Shown here: positions 42,549-51,755 of the stretch, in pieces
How positions within the stretch are numbered: position 1 is the stretch's first letter
Layout: each line of letters begins with the position of its first letter
NCBI RefSeq assembly: GCF_009711265.1
Contig: NZ_WMII01000015.1
Span: 55,421 to 119,420 of the forward strand
Direction: 5' to 3'
From: Paracoccus shanxieyensis
GTDB taxonomy: Bacteria; Pseudomonadota; Alphaproteobacteria; Rhodobacterales; Rhodobacteraceae
DNA: 64,000 nucleotides
Program-made: the position numbers and the translations under genes
The notes under the pieces: model-generated
Seen by the model: the letters and a program-made list of their open reading frames with translations, nothing else
What the model was told of the DNA's origin: nothing
The model's database searches: none

Positions 42549-43303
42549 TCGAAATCCGGAACGTCTCGAAATCCTATGGCCGGACGACCGTGCTGCATGA
42601 TGTGTCGCTGGTGCTGCCCAAGGGCGGCGTGACCGCGCTGATCGGGCCGAATGGCGCGGGGAAATCCACGCTGCTGTCGATCATGGCGCGGCTGGTTGCG
42701 CCCGATACGGGCAGCGTCAGCGTGGACGGCATGGATGTCACCACGACGCCCAGCGGCGATCTGGCCCGCAAGCTGGCGATCCTGCGGCAGGAAAACCACC
42801 TTGTCGCCCGCCTGACCGTGCGCGAGCTGGTGGCCTTTGGCCGCTTTCCGCATTCCAAGGGACGGCTGAGCGAACCTGACCGCGCGGCCATCCAGCGCGC
42901 GCTGGACTATCTGGACCTTGGCCCGCTGGCCGAACGCTTCATCGACCAGTTGTCGGGCGGGCAAAGGCAGCGCGCCTTTGTCGCGATGGTGCTGGCGCAG
43001 GACACCGATTACGTCCTGCTGGACGAGCCGCTGAACAATCTGGACATGAAACACGCGCGCGGCATGATGCGGCTGCTGGCACAGGCCGCGCGCGATCTGG
43101 GCAAGACGGTCATCGTGGTGCTGCACGACATCAACTTCGCCTCCTGCTATGCCGACCGGATCGTGGCGATGCTGGATGGCAAGGTCTTTGCCACCGGCGC
43201 GGTGGATCAGATCGTCACGCCGGACACACTGTCGCGGCTGTATGACATGGATATTCCCGTGCAAGAGATCGCCGGGCATCGCATGGCGCTGTATTACCGC
43301 TAA
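42545..43303 (+). CDS. Siderophore ABC transporter ATP-binding protein (FepC/YclP-like)
   Basis: This 252-residue ATPase has Walker A IGPNGAGKST, signature [19 protein letters not shown], Walker B VLLDEPLNNLD and an H-loop VLHDINFA. It completes the importer. The start MIEIRNVSKSYG is fixed by ATGA overlap with the permease stop. It converges with the LacI gene. Confidence 0.94.
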   Translation: MIEIRNVSKSYGRTTVLHDVSLVLPKGGVTALIGPNGAGKSTLLSIMARLVAPDTGSVSVDGMDVTTTPSGDLARKLAILRQENHLVARLTVRELVAFGRFPHSKGRLSEPDRAAIQRALDYLDLGPLAERFIDQLSGGQRQRAFVAMVLAQDTDYVLLDEPLNNLDMKHARGMMRLLAQAARDLGKTVIVVLHDINFASCYADRIVAMLDGKVFATGAVDQIVTPDTLSRLYDMDIPVQEIAGHRMALYYR

Positions 43304-43311
43304 GCCTTGCT

Positions 43312-43341
43312 GCCTCAGATCTTGCGGCCTCAGATCTTGCG
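43312..43341. repeat. 15-bp tandem duplication covering the LacI-family gene stop codon
   Basis: GCCTCAGATCTTGCG occurs at 43312-43326 and 43327-43341 with no mismatch. On the coding strand it reads RKI-stop-Gly twice; the upstream copy holds the true stop. Confidence 0.95.
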
Positions 43342-44355
43342 CGTCGAGCGGCGCGGGATCAGCGTGGGCGCCAGAAGCCGCGTCGCGTCGCCCTGCGTGC
43401 CCTCGGGTTGAAAAACCAGCTCCAGCGCCTCGGCGGCGATCTGGTCGAAGGGCACGCGGACCGTGGTCAGCGGTGTCGCCAGATGGCTGACGATGGGGAT
43501 GTCGTTATAGCCCACCAGCGAAACATCCTCGGGCACGCGCAGGCCCATGCCCGCCAGCGCCGACAGCGCCCCGATCGCGGTATTGTCGTTCACCGCGAAA
43601 ATGGCGGTCGGGCGCTGCGGCAGCGCCATCAGCGTGGTTGCCGCCTCGGCCCCCGTCTCGATGCCAAAGCCTGACGGCACGACCCAGCCGGGATCGACCG
43701 GCAGACCGGCCTCGGCCATGGCGGCGGCATAGCCGTCAGCCCTGCCCCGCGCGTTCGAGGCATAGGCGGGACCGGCGATCAGGCCGATGCGGCTGTGGCC
43801 AAGGTCGATCAGATGGCGCGTCGCCAGATACCCGCCCAGCCGGTCATCCCCCACGGCCGAAGGGCTGACGCCATCGGTGCGCAGCGCCAGCGCAAAGGCG
43901 ACCCCGCGCCGGGCAAGGTCGCGGGTGAAATCCTCGCCCTGACGCGCGGTGGACAAGATCAGACCGTCGACGCCCCGGTTCAGCAGCGCATCGGCCGCGC
44001 GCCGGTCCGCCGCAAGATCGTCGTCCGAGGTGGCGACGATGGCAAACCGCCCGGTCCGCGCCGCCGCCCGCGCAAGGGCTTCATACAGCATCGCCATGAC
44101 GGTATCGGTCAGGCGTGGCACGATGACGCCGATGGTTCCGGTCGATCCCCGGCGCAGGCTGGCCGCCGACACATCGCGCACATAGCCCAGATCCTGCGCC
44201 ACCTTGCGCACGCGCTTGGCCACCTCGCTTTGCGAGGGCGGCAGCCTTTCATCCAGAAACCGCGAGACGCTGGACTTGGACACGCCCGCCGCCTCGGCCA
44301 CGTCCATGATCGTCACCCGAGCCTGAGAGCTGCGCTCGGATTTTTCCTCTCTCAT
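43330..44355 (-). CDS. LacI family transcriptional regulator
   Basis: This 341-residue repressor has an N-terminal helix-turn-helix VTIMDVAEAAGVSKSSVSRFLDERLPPS (about residues 13-40) and hinge helix, then a periplasmic-binding-protein-like effector domain (TIGVIVPRLTD, YNDIPIVSHLATPLTTVRVPFDQ). It is divergent from the DapA-family gene with 134 bases between, which hold CG-centred inverted repeats typical of LacI operators. It should control the aldolase and the NRAMP-type transporter. The effector is unknown. Confidence 0.93.
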   Translation of the reverse strand: MREEKSERSSQARVTIMDVAEAAGVSKSSVSRFLDERLPPSQSEVAKRVRKVAQDLGYVRDVSAASLRRGSTGTIGVIVPRLTDTVMAMLYEALARAAARTGRFAIVATSDDDLAADRRAADALLNRGVDGLILSTARQGEDFTRDLARRGVAFALALRTDGVSPSAVGDDRLGGYLATRHLIDLGHSRIGLIAGPAYASNARGRADGYAAAMAEAGLPVDPGWVVPSGFGIETGAEAATTLMALPQRPTAIFAVNDNTAIGALSALAGMGLRVPEDVSLVGYNDIPIVSHLATPLTTVRVPFDQIAAEALELVFQPEGTQGDATRLLAPTLIPRRSTRKI

Positions 44356-44424
44356 GGCGTGCCTGCTTTCCTGGGTGGGTTCGCTTCAATCTAGCCTTGA
44401 CAGATTCGGAATGCAAAGCCATGT

Positions 44425-44450
44425 TGGGATCGTTCCCAGAAACGTTCCCA
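44425..44450. promoter_or_regulatory. Probable LacI-family operator pair
   Basis: TGGGATCGTTCCCA (44425-44438) is a CG-centred near-palindrome with one mismatched pair. The adjoining AGAAACGTTCCCA carries a second CG-centred copy whose right half is GTTCCCA. They lie 40-65 bases before the DapA-family start and 70-95 before the LacI start. Confidence 0.65.
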
Positions 44451-44489
44451 TAAGCAGGGAATCACCTGAGCCACCCGGAGGAGAGAAAA

Positions 44490-45440
44490 ATGACCCCCAT
44501 GGACCTGCGCGGCCTGAGCCCCGCCCCCGTCACCGCCTTTACCCGCGACGGCGACGTCGATCACGAAGCCAATGCCCGTCTGGCGCGCTGGCTGGTATCG
44601 GTCAAAGGCGTCAAGTCGCTGGTCATCCTTGGCCATGCCGGCGAAGGCACCTTCCTGACCGAAGACGAACGCCTTGCCCTGATCCGCACCTATGTCGAAG
44701 CCGTGGACGGCGCCGTGCCGATCATCGCGGGCATCACCGGCGAAGGCACCAAGGTTGCCGCCGAAGAAGCCAAGAAATGCAAGGCCGCAGGCGCCACCGG
44801 CGCGCTGGTCTATCCGAACCATGGCTGGCTGCGCTTTGGCTATCAGAAAGGCGCTCCGCAGTCGCGCTACAAGGCGATCTGGGAAGAATCCGGCCTGCAA
44901 TGCATCCTGTTCCAGTATCCCGATGCCACCAAGGCCTCGTATGATCTGGACACCCAGCTGGACATCGCCACGCAAGAAGGCGTGGTCGCCACCAAAAACG
45001 GCGTGCGCAACATGAAGCGTTGGTATGTCGAGATCCCGGAGCTGAAAAAAGCCAACCCGAACCTGCAGATCCTGTCCTGCCATGACGAATGGCTGCTGCC
45101 GACGATGTTCGACGTGGACGGCCTGCTGGTCGGCTATGGCAATATCGCCCCCGAACTGCTGGTCAAGCTGATCGAGGCAGGCAAGGCGCAGAACTACACC
45201 GAAGCCCGCAAGGTCTTTGAACAGCTTCTGCCGATCACCCGCACCGTCTATCACCGTGGCTCGCATATGGAGGGCACGGTCGCGCTGAAGCTGGGTCTGG
45301 TGAAACGTGGTATTCTGGATCACGCCACCATCCGCGAGCCGCTGAAGAATCTGGGCGAAAAAGCCGAGAAGGAAATCTTCGACGCCTTCGACGCTGCGGG
45401 TGTGGGCCGGATTCAGGAAGCCGTGCTCGCCGCCGAGTAA
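44490..45440 (+). CDS. Dihydrodipicolinate synthase (DapA) family aldolase/lyase, substrate unknown
   Basis: This 316-residue TIM-barrel class I aldolase has Schiff-base Lys169 (VVATKNGVR) and the catalytic Tyr143 (LFQYPDAT). The family carboxylate-binding motif (normally GTTGE) is GHAGEG at residues 48-53, so it is unlikely to be the true lysine-pathway enzyme. GGAGGAGAG precedes the ATG. Under LacI control and followed by a transporter, it looks catabolic, acting on a 2-keto acid-type or related compound. Confidence 0.88.
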   Translation: MTPMDLRGLSPAPVTAFTRDGDVDHEANARLARWLVSVKGVKSLVILGHAGEGTFLTEDERLALIRTYVEAVDGAVPIIAGITGEGTKVAAEEAKKCKAAGATGALVYPNHGWLRFGYQKGAPQSRYKAIWEESGLQCILFQYPDATKASYDLDTQLDIATQEGVVATKNGVRNMKRWYVEIPELKKANPNLQILSCHDEWLLPTMFDVDGLLVGYGNIAPELLVKLIEAGKAQNYTEARKVFEQLLPITRTVYHRGSHMEGTVALKLGLVKRGILDHATIREPLKNLGEKAEKEIFDAFDAAGVGRIQEAVLAAE

Positions 45441-45591
45441 TCAGCGGACCGGCCTGCGCCCTTGGCGCGGGCCATTTCCGATCTTCGGTTCCGCCCCGGT
45501 GGCGGGACCGGGCATTCGGCCAGATCAAGGCAGGCGCGATGATCGCAGGGAGGCGCGATCGCAAGGCTGCCGCGTGGAGGAGGACACGCAT

Positions 45592-46875
45592 ATGAACGAG
45601 AACGTCGAAGACAAGCTCGGCGCGATGACCGAGATCAGAGATTACGACAAGGATGCATCCGCGCCCTCGACCTGGGCGCGACGGCTGGCGCTGATCGGCC
45701 CCGCCTTCATCGCAGGCGCATGGCAGTTCGGCCCCGGCAACCTTGCCTCGGCGGTCGAGGCGGGCAGCGCATTCGGATATGCGCTGATCTGGGTCATTGC
45801 CCTGTCCACGCTGCTGATGATCTTTTTCACCGATATGAGCGTGCGCATCGGCATCAGCGCCCCGGCCTCGCTGATCCAGACCATCAAGACGACGCTTGGC
45901 AAACCCGTGGGCGTTCTGGCGGGGATCAGCGTCTTTTTCATCACGCTGTGCTTTTCGGTGGGCAATGCCGCCGGGTCCGGTCTGGCGCTGTCGATGCTGT
46001 TTGGTGGCCCGGCGCTGTTGTGGACGCTGCTATGTTCCATCGGCGTCGCCTTCATCCTGCTGATGCGCAACGTCTATCGCGTGGTCGAGCGCGTGTTGCT
46101 GGTGCTGGTCGCCGCGATGGCCGTGGGCTTTGTCACCAGCGCCTTCATGGTGCAGCCCGACTGGGTTCAGGGCATGTCGGGCCTGATGCCCACCCTGCCG
46201 CCGGGCAGCGAGATCCTGATCATTGCGCTGGTCGGGACCAATTTCTCGATCAATGCGGCGTTCTTCACCAGCTACGCCACACGCGCCCGCAAGATCAAAC
46301 CCAGCGAGTATCGCGATGCCACGATCACCGACACCATTCCCGGCATCGTCGCGCCGGGGATCATGACCGCGCTGGTCATCATGGTGGCCGCCGCCGTGCT
46401 GGGCCATACCGGACAGCGGGTGGAAACGCTGGTGCAGCTTGCGAATGTCTTCACGCCGCTGGCGGGTGAGATCGGCGCCAAGATCTTCATCATCGGCTTT
46501 TTCGGTGCGGCGTTTTCGTCGATGCTGGCCAATGCCACGGCAGGCGGCACGCTGCTGTCGGACGGGCTGGGCTGGGGCGGCAATTTCGACTGCCTGCGTA
46601 CCAAGGCCCTTGTGGGTTTCGTGCTGGCCTTCGGTCTGGCCATCGTCGCCTTCGCCCCCGGCTCGCGCGTGCAGCTGATCATCTTTGCGCAGGCCATGAC
46701 GGTTCTGGTCGCGCCGTTCCTTGGCGTGCTGCTGATCGTGATCGCGAACAAGCCGATGATGGGCAAGCTGCGCAATACATGGTGGCAGAACGCCATGGGC
46801 GGCATCGGGCTTCTGGCCATTCTGGCCTCAAGCGGGCTGCTGATCGCGTCGCTGACCGGGATGGTGGCGCAATAG
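45592..46875 (+). CDS. NRAMP-family transporter lacking the canonical metal-binding motifs
   Basis: This 427-residue protein has about eleven helices, with GGAGGA before the ATG. The fold is recognisable: IGPAFIAGAWQFGPGNLASAVEAGSAFGY aligns with the first helix of NRAMP metal transporters. However, the metal-binding DPGN is GPGN (residues 47-50), and the MPH of helix 6 is SIN (219-221, in ALVGTNFSINAAFF). Without Asp and Met, transport of divalent metals by the known mechanism is unlikely. Being paired with a DapA-family aldolase under one LacI regulator, it may carry an organic substrate of that enzyme. A strong terminator follows. Confidence 0.85.
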   Translation: MNENVEDKLGAMTEIRDYDKDASAPSTWARRLALIGPAFIAGAWQFGPGNLASAVEAGSAFGYALIWVIALSTLLMIFFTDMSVRIGISAPASLIQTIKTTLGKPVGVLAGISVFFITLCFSVGNAAGSGLALSMLFGGPALLWTLLCSIGVAFILLMRNVYRVVERVLLVLVAAMAVGFVTSAFMVQPDWVQGMSGLMPTLPPGSEILIIALVGTNFSINAAFFTSYATRARKIKPSEYRDATITDTIPGIVAPGIMTALVIMVAAAVLGHTGQRVETLVQLANVFTPLAGEIGAKIFIIGFFGAAFSSMLANATAGGTLLSDGLGWGGNFDCLRTKALVGFVLAFGLAIVAFAPGSRVQLIIFAQAMTVLVAPFLGVLLIVIANKPMMGKLRNTWWQNAMGGIGLLAILASSGLLIASLTGMVAQ

Positions 46876-46904
46876 GACGCCATGCCCAGCGCGCCTGAGA
46901 CGAC

Positions 46905-46942
46905 AAACGCCCCCCGACGCGGTTGCGCTTCGGGGGGCGTTT
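46905..46942. terminator. Bidirectional terminator between converging genes
   Basis: The 13-bp perfect stem AAACGCCCCCCGA/TCGGGGGGCGTTT has a 12-base loop and an A/T flank on each side. It separates the NRAMP-type gene (plus) from the molybdopterin oxidoreductase gene (minus). Confidence 0.9.
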
Positions 46943-46955
46943 CATCTTGGGACCA

Positions 46956-49900
46956 TTACATATCCAGCACGACCTTGCTGGCCGGGATCGCGCAGCAGGC
47001 CAGCGCAAGGCTGGCATCGTCCAGCGCGGTCGCGACCAGATGCGCCACATCGCCGCCCAGCACGCGCACGGCGCAGCTTTCGCATTGCCCGACCCGGCAA
47101 CCGCTGGCCGCAGGCACACCGCTGCGCTCGGCAAGCTCCAGCAGCGTTCCGGATGCCGCCGTCCACATCGCGCGTTTGCCGCTGCGGCGGAACTCGACCT
47201 CGAATGTCTCATTGCCGGTGGTGGGCAGCTGGATCGGAGAGCGGAATTCTTCGCTGAAGATGTCGAAACCCGGCACGCCACGGCCCTTCAACGGGCCGGT
47301 GAAGCCGTCGATCATCGCCTGCGAACCGCACAGATAGACGCGCGGCGATTGCGCGATCAGCGCGTCCGGGATCAGATCCGGGCCGATCCGCCCGATAAGG
47401 GCGGCATCCACCAAAGGATCGCGGCTATAGCGGCACAGCACCGTCAGTTCCGGCATCAGCGCCGCCAGTTCGGCCAGACGCGCGCCATAGGCCTGCGTCT
47501 GGCGGCTTTTGTTGCCATAGATCAGCAGCACCTGCGGGCGCGGCACCTGATCCAGCAAGGTTTCCAGATAGCTGACAAAGGGCGTGATGCCGATGCCAGT
47601 GGCGATCAGGATCAGCGGCGCTTTCGACTGGGTGGGAATGGTGAAATTCCCGTTCGGCGTCTCCAGCGTCACGATCTCGCCCACGGCAAGGCGGTCGTTG
47701 ACATAGCTTGAGGCTTTGCCGGGACCGCCGCTGGCATCCAGCGCGCGGCCGATGCACAGCTCATAGCTGTCGCGGCGGGCAAGAATTGCCGGACTGGTCA
47801 GCGAATAGGACCGCACCAAAGGCACCTGCGTCCCCGCGCCCGGCAGGCCGATGGACAGGTGCTGGCCGGGCAGAAAATCCGGCAAGGGACCGCCGTCTTC
47901 GGGGGTCATGGTGACGCGCATTGCCTCGGACCCCTCGGCGCTCAGCGCGCTGACGACGAAACGGCGCGTGCCGGTCCATGGCTGGATCGCCGGATCGTCG
48001 GCGCGTTCGATGTCGCAGGGCACGGCCTTATGCGCGACCGAGCCGCTGATGGGATCGCGCGCATCGGCCGAAACCAGCGCGTTGAAATTCGAGGCTTTCG
48101 GACCCGCGCGTCCCAGCGGCTCACAGCTTTCCCACCAGCCGAATTCGGCAGCGACCACCCCCGGCGCCAGCAGCGCATCGGTATGGGCGCGAAACAGCGC
48201 CGCGCCATGGCTGTTGAAGGCGCGCACCAGATCGCCCGGCGCGATGCCGCGCGCCAAGGCCAGATCGGGATGCAGCCACAGGCCCGGCTCGGGCTGGCGG
48301 CGGCGCAGCGAGGCGATGCCCCGGTGCTGGCTGTGGCAGAAATAGCCGTTCTTCATGCTGGTCATCAGCAAGGGCAGCGCCGAATCCGCGCCATCTGCGG
48401 GCAGCGGGTGATGCGGCAGCGGCGCCTGTCCGTGACCCAGCAGAAACTCCGAATAGAACTCGACGCGGCGGGTCGGCGTGTCAAAGCCCGCGACCGTGCC
48501 ATCCGCGGCAAGCTTGCGATACTTCCGCAGGCCCTGTTCCAGCGGGCGGCGGATCTGGCCACCGGCGGCGCGCAATTCGGCGCTGGTCACGTTCAACGGC
48601 GCAAGGATGTGATCCTGCCCAGCCTCGGGGTCGCCGCCAAAGAACATGTCGCCAAAGCCCAGCCGCACCGCCAGATCGAAAACGATTTCGGTATCGCTGC
48701 GCGCCTCGCCCATCGGGGGGACGGCGGCGGGGCGCAGCTGGATCAGTTCATTCGCGGCGGGACTGATGTCGAAGCCGACGCGCAGCCCTTCGCGTTCCCA
48801 TGGCAGGTTCACCGGCAGCACGATATCGGCATATCGCGCCGTGGGCGTGTCGACGCATTCGCAATGCACATGGAACTCGGCGCTTTCAAAGCCGGCGCGG
48901 ACCTCGGCCTCATCGCCTTGGGTGGCAAGGTGGTTGGTGCCGAATGCAAAGAACGCCTTCAGCGGATAGGGCTTGCCGGTGGCCGCCGCGCGATACAGAT
49001 CCAGCGCCTTGATCCGCCCCTGCGCCGGAGGACCAAGCGGACGCTCTGCCGCGCCGATGGCCTTTTGCTGCTGCGCCAGCGGCATCAGCGCGGGGCTGTC
49101 GACGGCGTTGATCTTGTGGGTGGCAAGAACGCGGTTTCCGCCGGGTTCATCGAAGGATCCGCACAGCGCGTAAAGCGTGGCCAAGGCGCGCTCGGTCTGG
49201 GTGGCATTGGTGTTTTGGCCGACGCCGTTCCACGCGTAATAGGCCACAGGCCCATGCGCGGCCAGCAGATCCGCCGCGCGGCGCAGGTCCGGGGCGGGCA
49301 CACCGCAGACCTGTTCGACCCGCTCGGGCGTCCATTCGGCGCAATTGGCGCGGAACAGATCGAATGCCGGGCGGCAGGCGACGCTGCGGCCATCGGCAAG
49401 CGTGACCTCCATGCGGCCATCCAGCGCGAAATCGGCAGATTTCGGCAAGGCGTGGCGGGTGTCATATGGCACGGGCGCGTGCTGCGCCCTGTCCCAAGCA
49501 ACAAGGCGCGGATCATCATGTCCCGACAGATCGGCTGCGCGCAGAAAGCGGCCCGTATCGCCGCGCACCAGCAAGGGCGCATTGGTCCAACCGGTGACGA
49601 AATCCCATTTCACCTGCCCGGTGCCGATCAGCAGGCGCGACAGGCCCATCGCCAGCGCGGCATCGGTGCCGGGGCGCACGCGCAGCCACAGATCGGCGGC
49701 CTGCGCCAAAGCCGTGGGGCGCGGATCGACGACGATCATCTGCGCACCATTCGCGCGGCCCCGTCCGATGGCATCGGCCTGCGACAGCCATGTGCTGGTG
49801 GGATTGTGCCCCCAGAGCAGGATCAGCCCGGCATTTTCGTAATCCGGCATCGGCATGGCGCAGCCGAAGGTGAACTTATGCGCGCTGTCCTTGTGCCAGT

Positions 49901-50324
49901 TGCAGATCTCGGTCGCGCCGGTGACGTTGGGACTGCCGAAGACGCGGGTGAAGCGGTCGACCCATTCGATGCCATCGGCAATCGCCGTGCCGCTTTTGGT
50001 GGTGACCAGAAAGCCCACGGCCTCGGGGCCATGCGTGTCGCGGATCTGGGTCAGTCTGGCGGCGACGATGTCCAGCGCCTGATCCCAGCTGAGGCGTTCC
50101 CAGCCGGGATCCGGGTCGGTCTTGGGGGTGGTGCGGCGCATCGGATAAAGGATCCGGTTGTTTGCGGCCAGCATCTCGGGGGCGGCCTTGCCTTTGCGGC
50201 AGGCGGCCTGTCCGGTGGGGTGGTGGGGGTCAGGGCGCACCTCGACCAGACGCCCGCCTTCGACGACGTTGATCGTGCCGCATTGCGACCGGCACAGCGT
50301 GCAAAAGGAACGGATCTGGCTCAT
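46956..50324 (-). CDS. Molybdopterin oxidoreductase fused to a phthalate-dioxygenase-reductase-like electron-transfer module
   Basis: This 1122-residue protein starts MSQIRSFCTLCRSQCG. Residues 1-60 bind a [4Fe-4S] cluster (Cys8, 11, 15, 42). Residues 60-780 form a DMSO reductase-family bis-MGD domain with probable Mo ligand Cys141 (TEICNWHKDS). Residues about 795-1122 form a complete reductase: FAD/FMN domain with RSYSLTSP, NAD domain with IATGIGITPF and YLCGSQAMI, and a C-terminal [2Fe-2S] domain (Cys1076, 1081, 1084, 1110/1111). NAD(P)H could thus feed the Mo site within a single chain. No Tat signal, so cytosolic. It is co-transcribed with an aromatic-acid-type MFS permease; the substrate may be an imported aromatic or heteroaromatic acid. 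Confidence 0.88.
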   Translation of the reverse strand: MSQIRSFCTLCRSQCGTINVVEGGRLVEVRPDPHHPTGQAACRKGKAAPEMLAANNRILYPMRRTTPKTDPDPGWERLSWDQALDIVAARLTQIRDTHGPEAVGFLVTTKSGTAIADGIEWVDRFTRVFGSPNVTGATEICNWHKDSAHKFTFGCAMPMPDYENAGLILLWGHNPTSTWLSQADAIGRGRANGAQMIVVDPRPTALAQAADLWLRVRPGTDAALAMGLSRLLIGTGQVKWDFVTGWTNAPLLVRGDTGRFLRAADLSGHDDPRLVAWDRAQHAPVPYDTRHALPKSADFALDGRMEVTLADGRSVACRPAFDLFRANCAEWTPERVEQVCGVPAPDLRRAADLLAAHGPVAYYAWNGVGQNTNATQTERALATLYALCGSFDEPGGNRVLATHKINAVDSPALMPLAQQQKAIGAAERPLGPPAQGRIKALDLYRAAATGKPYPLKAFFAFGTNHLATQGDEAEVRAGFESAEFHVHCECVDTPTARYADIVLPVNLPWEREGLRVGFDISPAANELIQLRPAAVPPMGEARSDTEIVFDLAVRLGFGDMFFGGDPEAGQDHILAPLNVTSAELRAAGGQIRRPLEQGLRKYRKLAADGTVAGFDTPTRRVEFYSEFLLGHGQAPLPHHPLPADGADSALPLLMTSMKNGYFCHSQHRGIASLRRRQPEPGLWLHPDLALARGIAPGDLVRAFNSHGAALFRAHTDALLAPGVVAAEFGWWESCEPLGRAGPKASNFNALVSADARDPISGSVAHKAVPCDIERADDPAIQPWTGTRRFVVSALSAEGSEAMRVTMTPEDGGPLPDFLPGQHLSIGLPGAGTQVPLVRSYSLTSPAILARRDSYELCIGRALDASGGPGKASSYVNDRLAVGEIVTLETPNGNFTIPTQSKAPLILIATGIGITPFVSYLETLLDQVPRPQVLLIYGNKSRQTQAYGARLAELAALMPELTVLCRYSRDPLVDAALIGRIGPDLIPDALIAQSPRVYLCGSQAMIDGFTGPLKGRGVPGFDIFSEEFRSPIQLPTTGNETFEVEFRRSGKRAMWTAASGTLLELAERSGVPAASGCRVGQCESCAVRVLGGDVAHLVATALDDASLALACCAIPASKVVLDM

Positions 50325-50438
50325 CGGGCGGGGTCCTTTGGGCAGTCGGGCGACAGGGCGCGGCACCTAGCCGCGCGCGGCGGGGCGACGGACAGGGCGG
50401 CAGGTCGCCCTGCCCCGCCCCCGTCGCCCCGGCCTTTG

Positions 50439-51755
50439 TCATTCAAGCACGCGGTTGCGGGATTCGATGTCCATCAGCCAAATCGCCACCGCCGCCGCGA
50501 CCAGCATGCTGGAGACCACGATCAGCGCAAGCGTGAACTGCGTGCTCATGATCGGGGCGATGATCGAGGGCGCCAGAAGCCCGCCGAACCGTGCCGTCGC
50601 GCCGGTCAGGCCCATGCCGCTGGCGCGCAGGCTGGTGGGATAGACCTCGGGGGTGAAGGCGTAAAGGCCGGCCCATGTGCCCAGCAGCGCAAAGCTCAGC
50701 AGCAAGGTCGATCCGACGACGACATAGGTATTGGTCCCGAAGCTATAGAACAGGCAGCCCACGGCAGACAGCAGCAGAAAGCCCATCAGCGTCGGTTTGC
50801 GGCCCCATTTTTCCACGCCATAGGCCGCCAGCGCAAAGCCGGGCAGCTGCACGATGGCCAGAATGATCAGAAAGACCTGACCGCGCATGAAGCCGAACCC
50901 TTCGCCGGACAGCCGGATGGGCAGATAGACGAAGACGCCGTAATAGGCCATGGACACCAGCGCCCATGCCGCCATCAGGCAGACCGTGCGCCGCACGATC
51001 CCGCCGCTGAACAGCGCCAGAATGGACTTGCGCTCCATCACCTCGGGGGTCAGCGGGGCGATTTCCGCCGTCGAGCCGTTGGATTTCGCGACACGCTGCA
51101 ACACCTTGCGCGCCTCGTCGGATTTGCCGGTCTTGTTCAGATAATGCGGCGATTCCGGGATATAGAAGCGCAGCACGACGCCGATCAGCGCGGGAATGCC
51201 GGTGACGAAGAAGATGATCCGCCATGCGTCAGGACCGAAATTCGCCGCGACCAGCGCCAGAATGGCCAAGGCGATGGTGCCGATGGCCCAGAAGGATTCC
51301 AGAAACACCAGCCAGCGACCGCGCCGCGATGCGGGCAGGAATTCGGCCATCATGGTATAGTCGACGGGCAGCGTGCCGCCCACGCCCACGCCCGTCAGGA
51401 AGCGCAGCACCAGAAGCCATTGCAGATCGGGCGCGAAGGCCGAAGCCACGCCGCAGATCGCGTCGATCAACACCGCGATCAGCAGGACGGGGCGGCGTCC
51501 GATACGGTCCGCCAGCCGACCAAAGGCAAAGGCGCCGATCAGCATCCCGGTAAAGAACAGCGTCCCGGTGGACAAAGCCTGCGGCACGGTGATGCCGAAA
51601 CTCGCGGCAATCGAGGGCGCGCTGAAGCCGATGGACAGCACCTGCATCGCATCTGCCAGCCAGACAAGGCCGAAGATGACGAACAGGCGATACTGGAACT
51701 TGCCGACGCCAGCGGCTTGTATGCCCTGCTCGACGGATATGGTTGCTGATGACAT
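50439..51755 (-). CDS. MFS transporter, aromatic acid:H+ symporter / sugar-porter-like
   Basis: This 438-residue inner-membrane protein has twelve helices. The motif between helices 2 and 3 reads GRLADRIGRRPVLL, and the helix 4-5 region GVGVGGTLPVDYTMMAEFLPASRRGRWL is typical of the AAHS and related organic-acid carriers. The start is MSSATISVEQGIQ, with GGGGA upstream. It lies 115 bases before the Mo enzyme gene on the same strand, so transport and reduction or oxidation of one substrate is likely. About 850 bases without a gene separate it from the divergent RTX gene. Confidence 0.88.
   Translation of the reverse strand: MSSATISVEQGIQAAGVGKFQYRLFVIFGLVWLADAMQVLSIGFSAPSIAASFGITVPQALSTGTLFFTGMLIGAFAFGRLADRIGRRPVLLIAVLIDAICGVASAFAPDLQWLLVLRFLTGVGVGGTLPVDYTMMAEFLPASRRGRWLVFLESFWAIGTIALAILALVAANFGPDAWRIIFFVTGIPALIGVVLRFYIPESPHYLNKTGKSDEARKVLQRVAKSNGSTAEIAPLTPEVMERKSILALFSGGIVRRTVCLMAAWALVSMAYYGVFVYLPIRLSGEGFGFMRGQVFLIILAIVQLPGFALAAYGVEKWGRKPTLMGFLLLSAVGCLFYSFGTNTYVVVGSTLLLSFALLGTWAGLYAFTPEVYPTSLRASGMGLTGATARFGGLLAPSIIAPIMSTQFTLALIVVSSMLVAAAVAIWLMDIESRNRVLE

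Noticed and set aside
47859..51749. A very long open frame (about 1300 codons) on the plus strand opposite the Mo enzyme and MFS genes
   Set aside because: It is antisense to two well-supported genes. Its product is rich in Arg, Gly, Gln and His with no motif, as expected when the opposite strand of GC-rich coding DNA has few stops.
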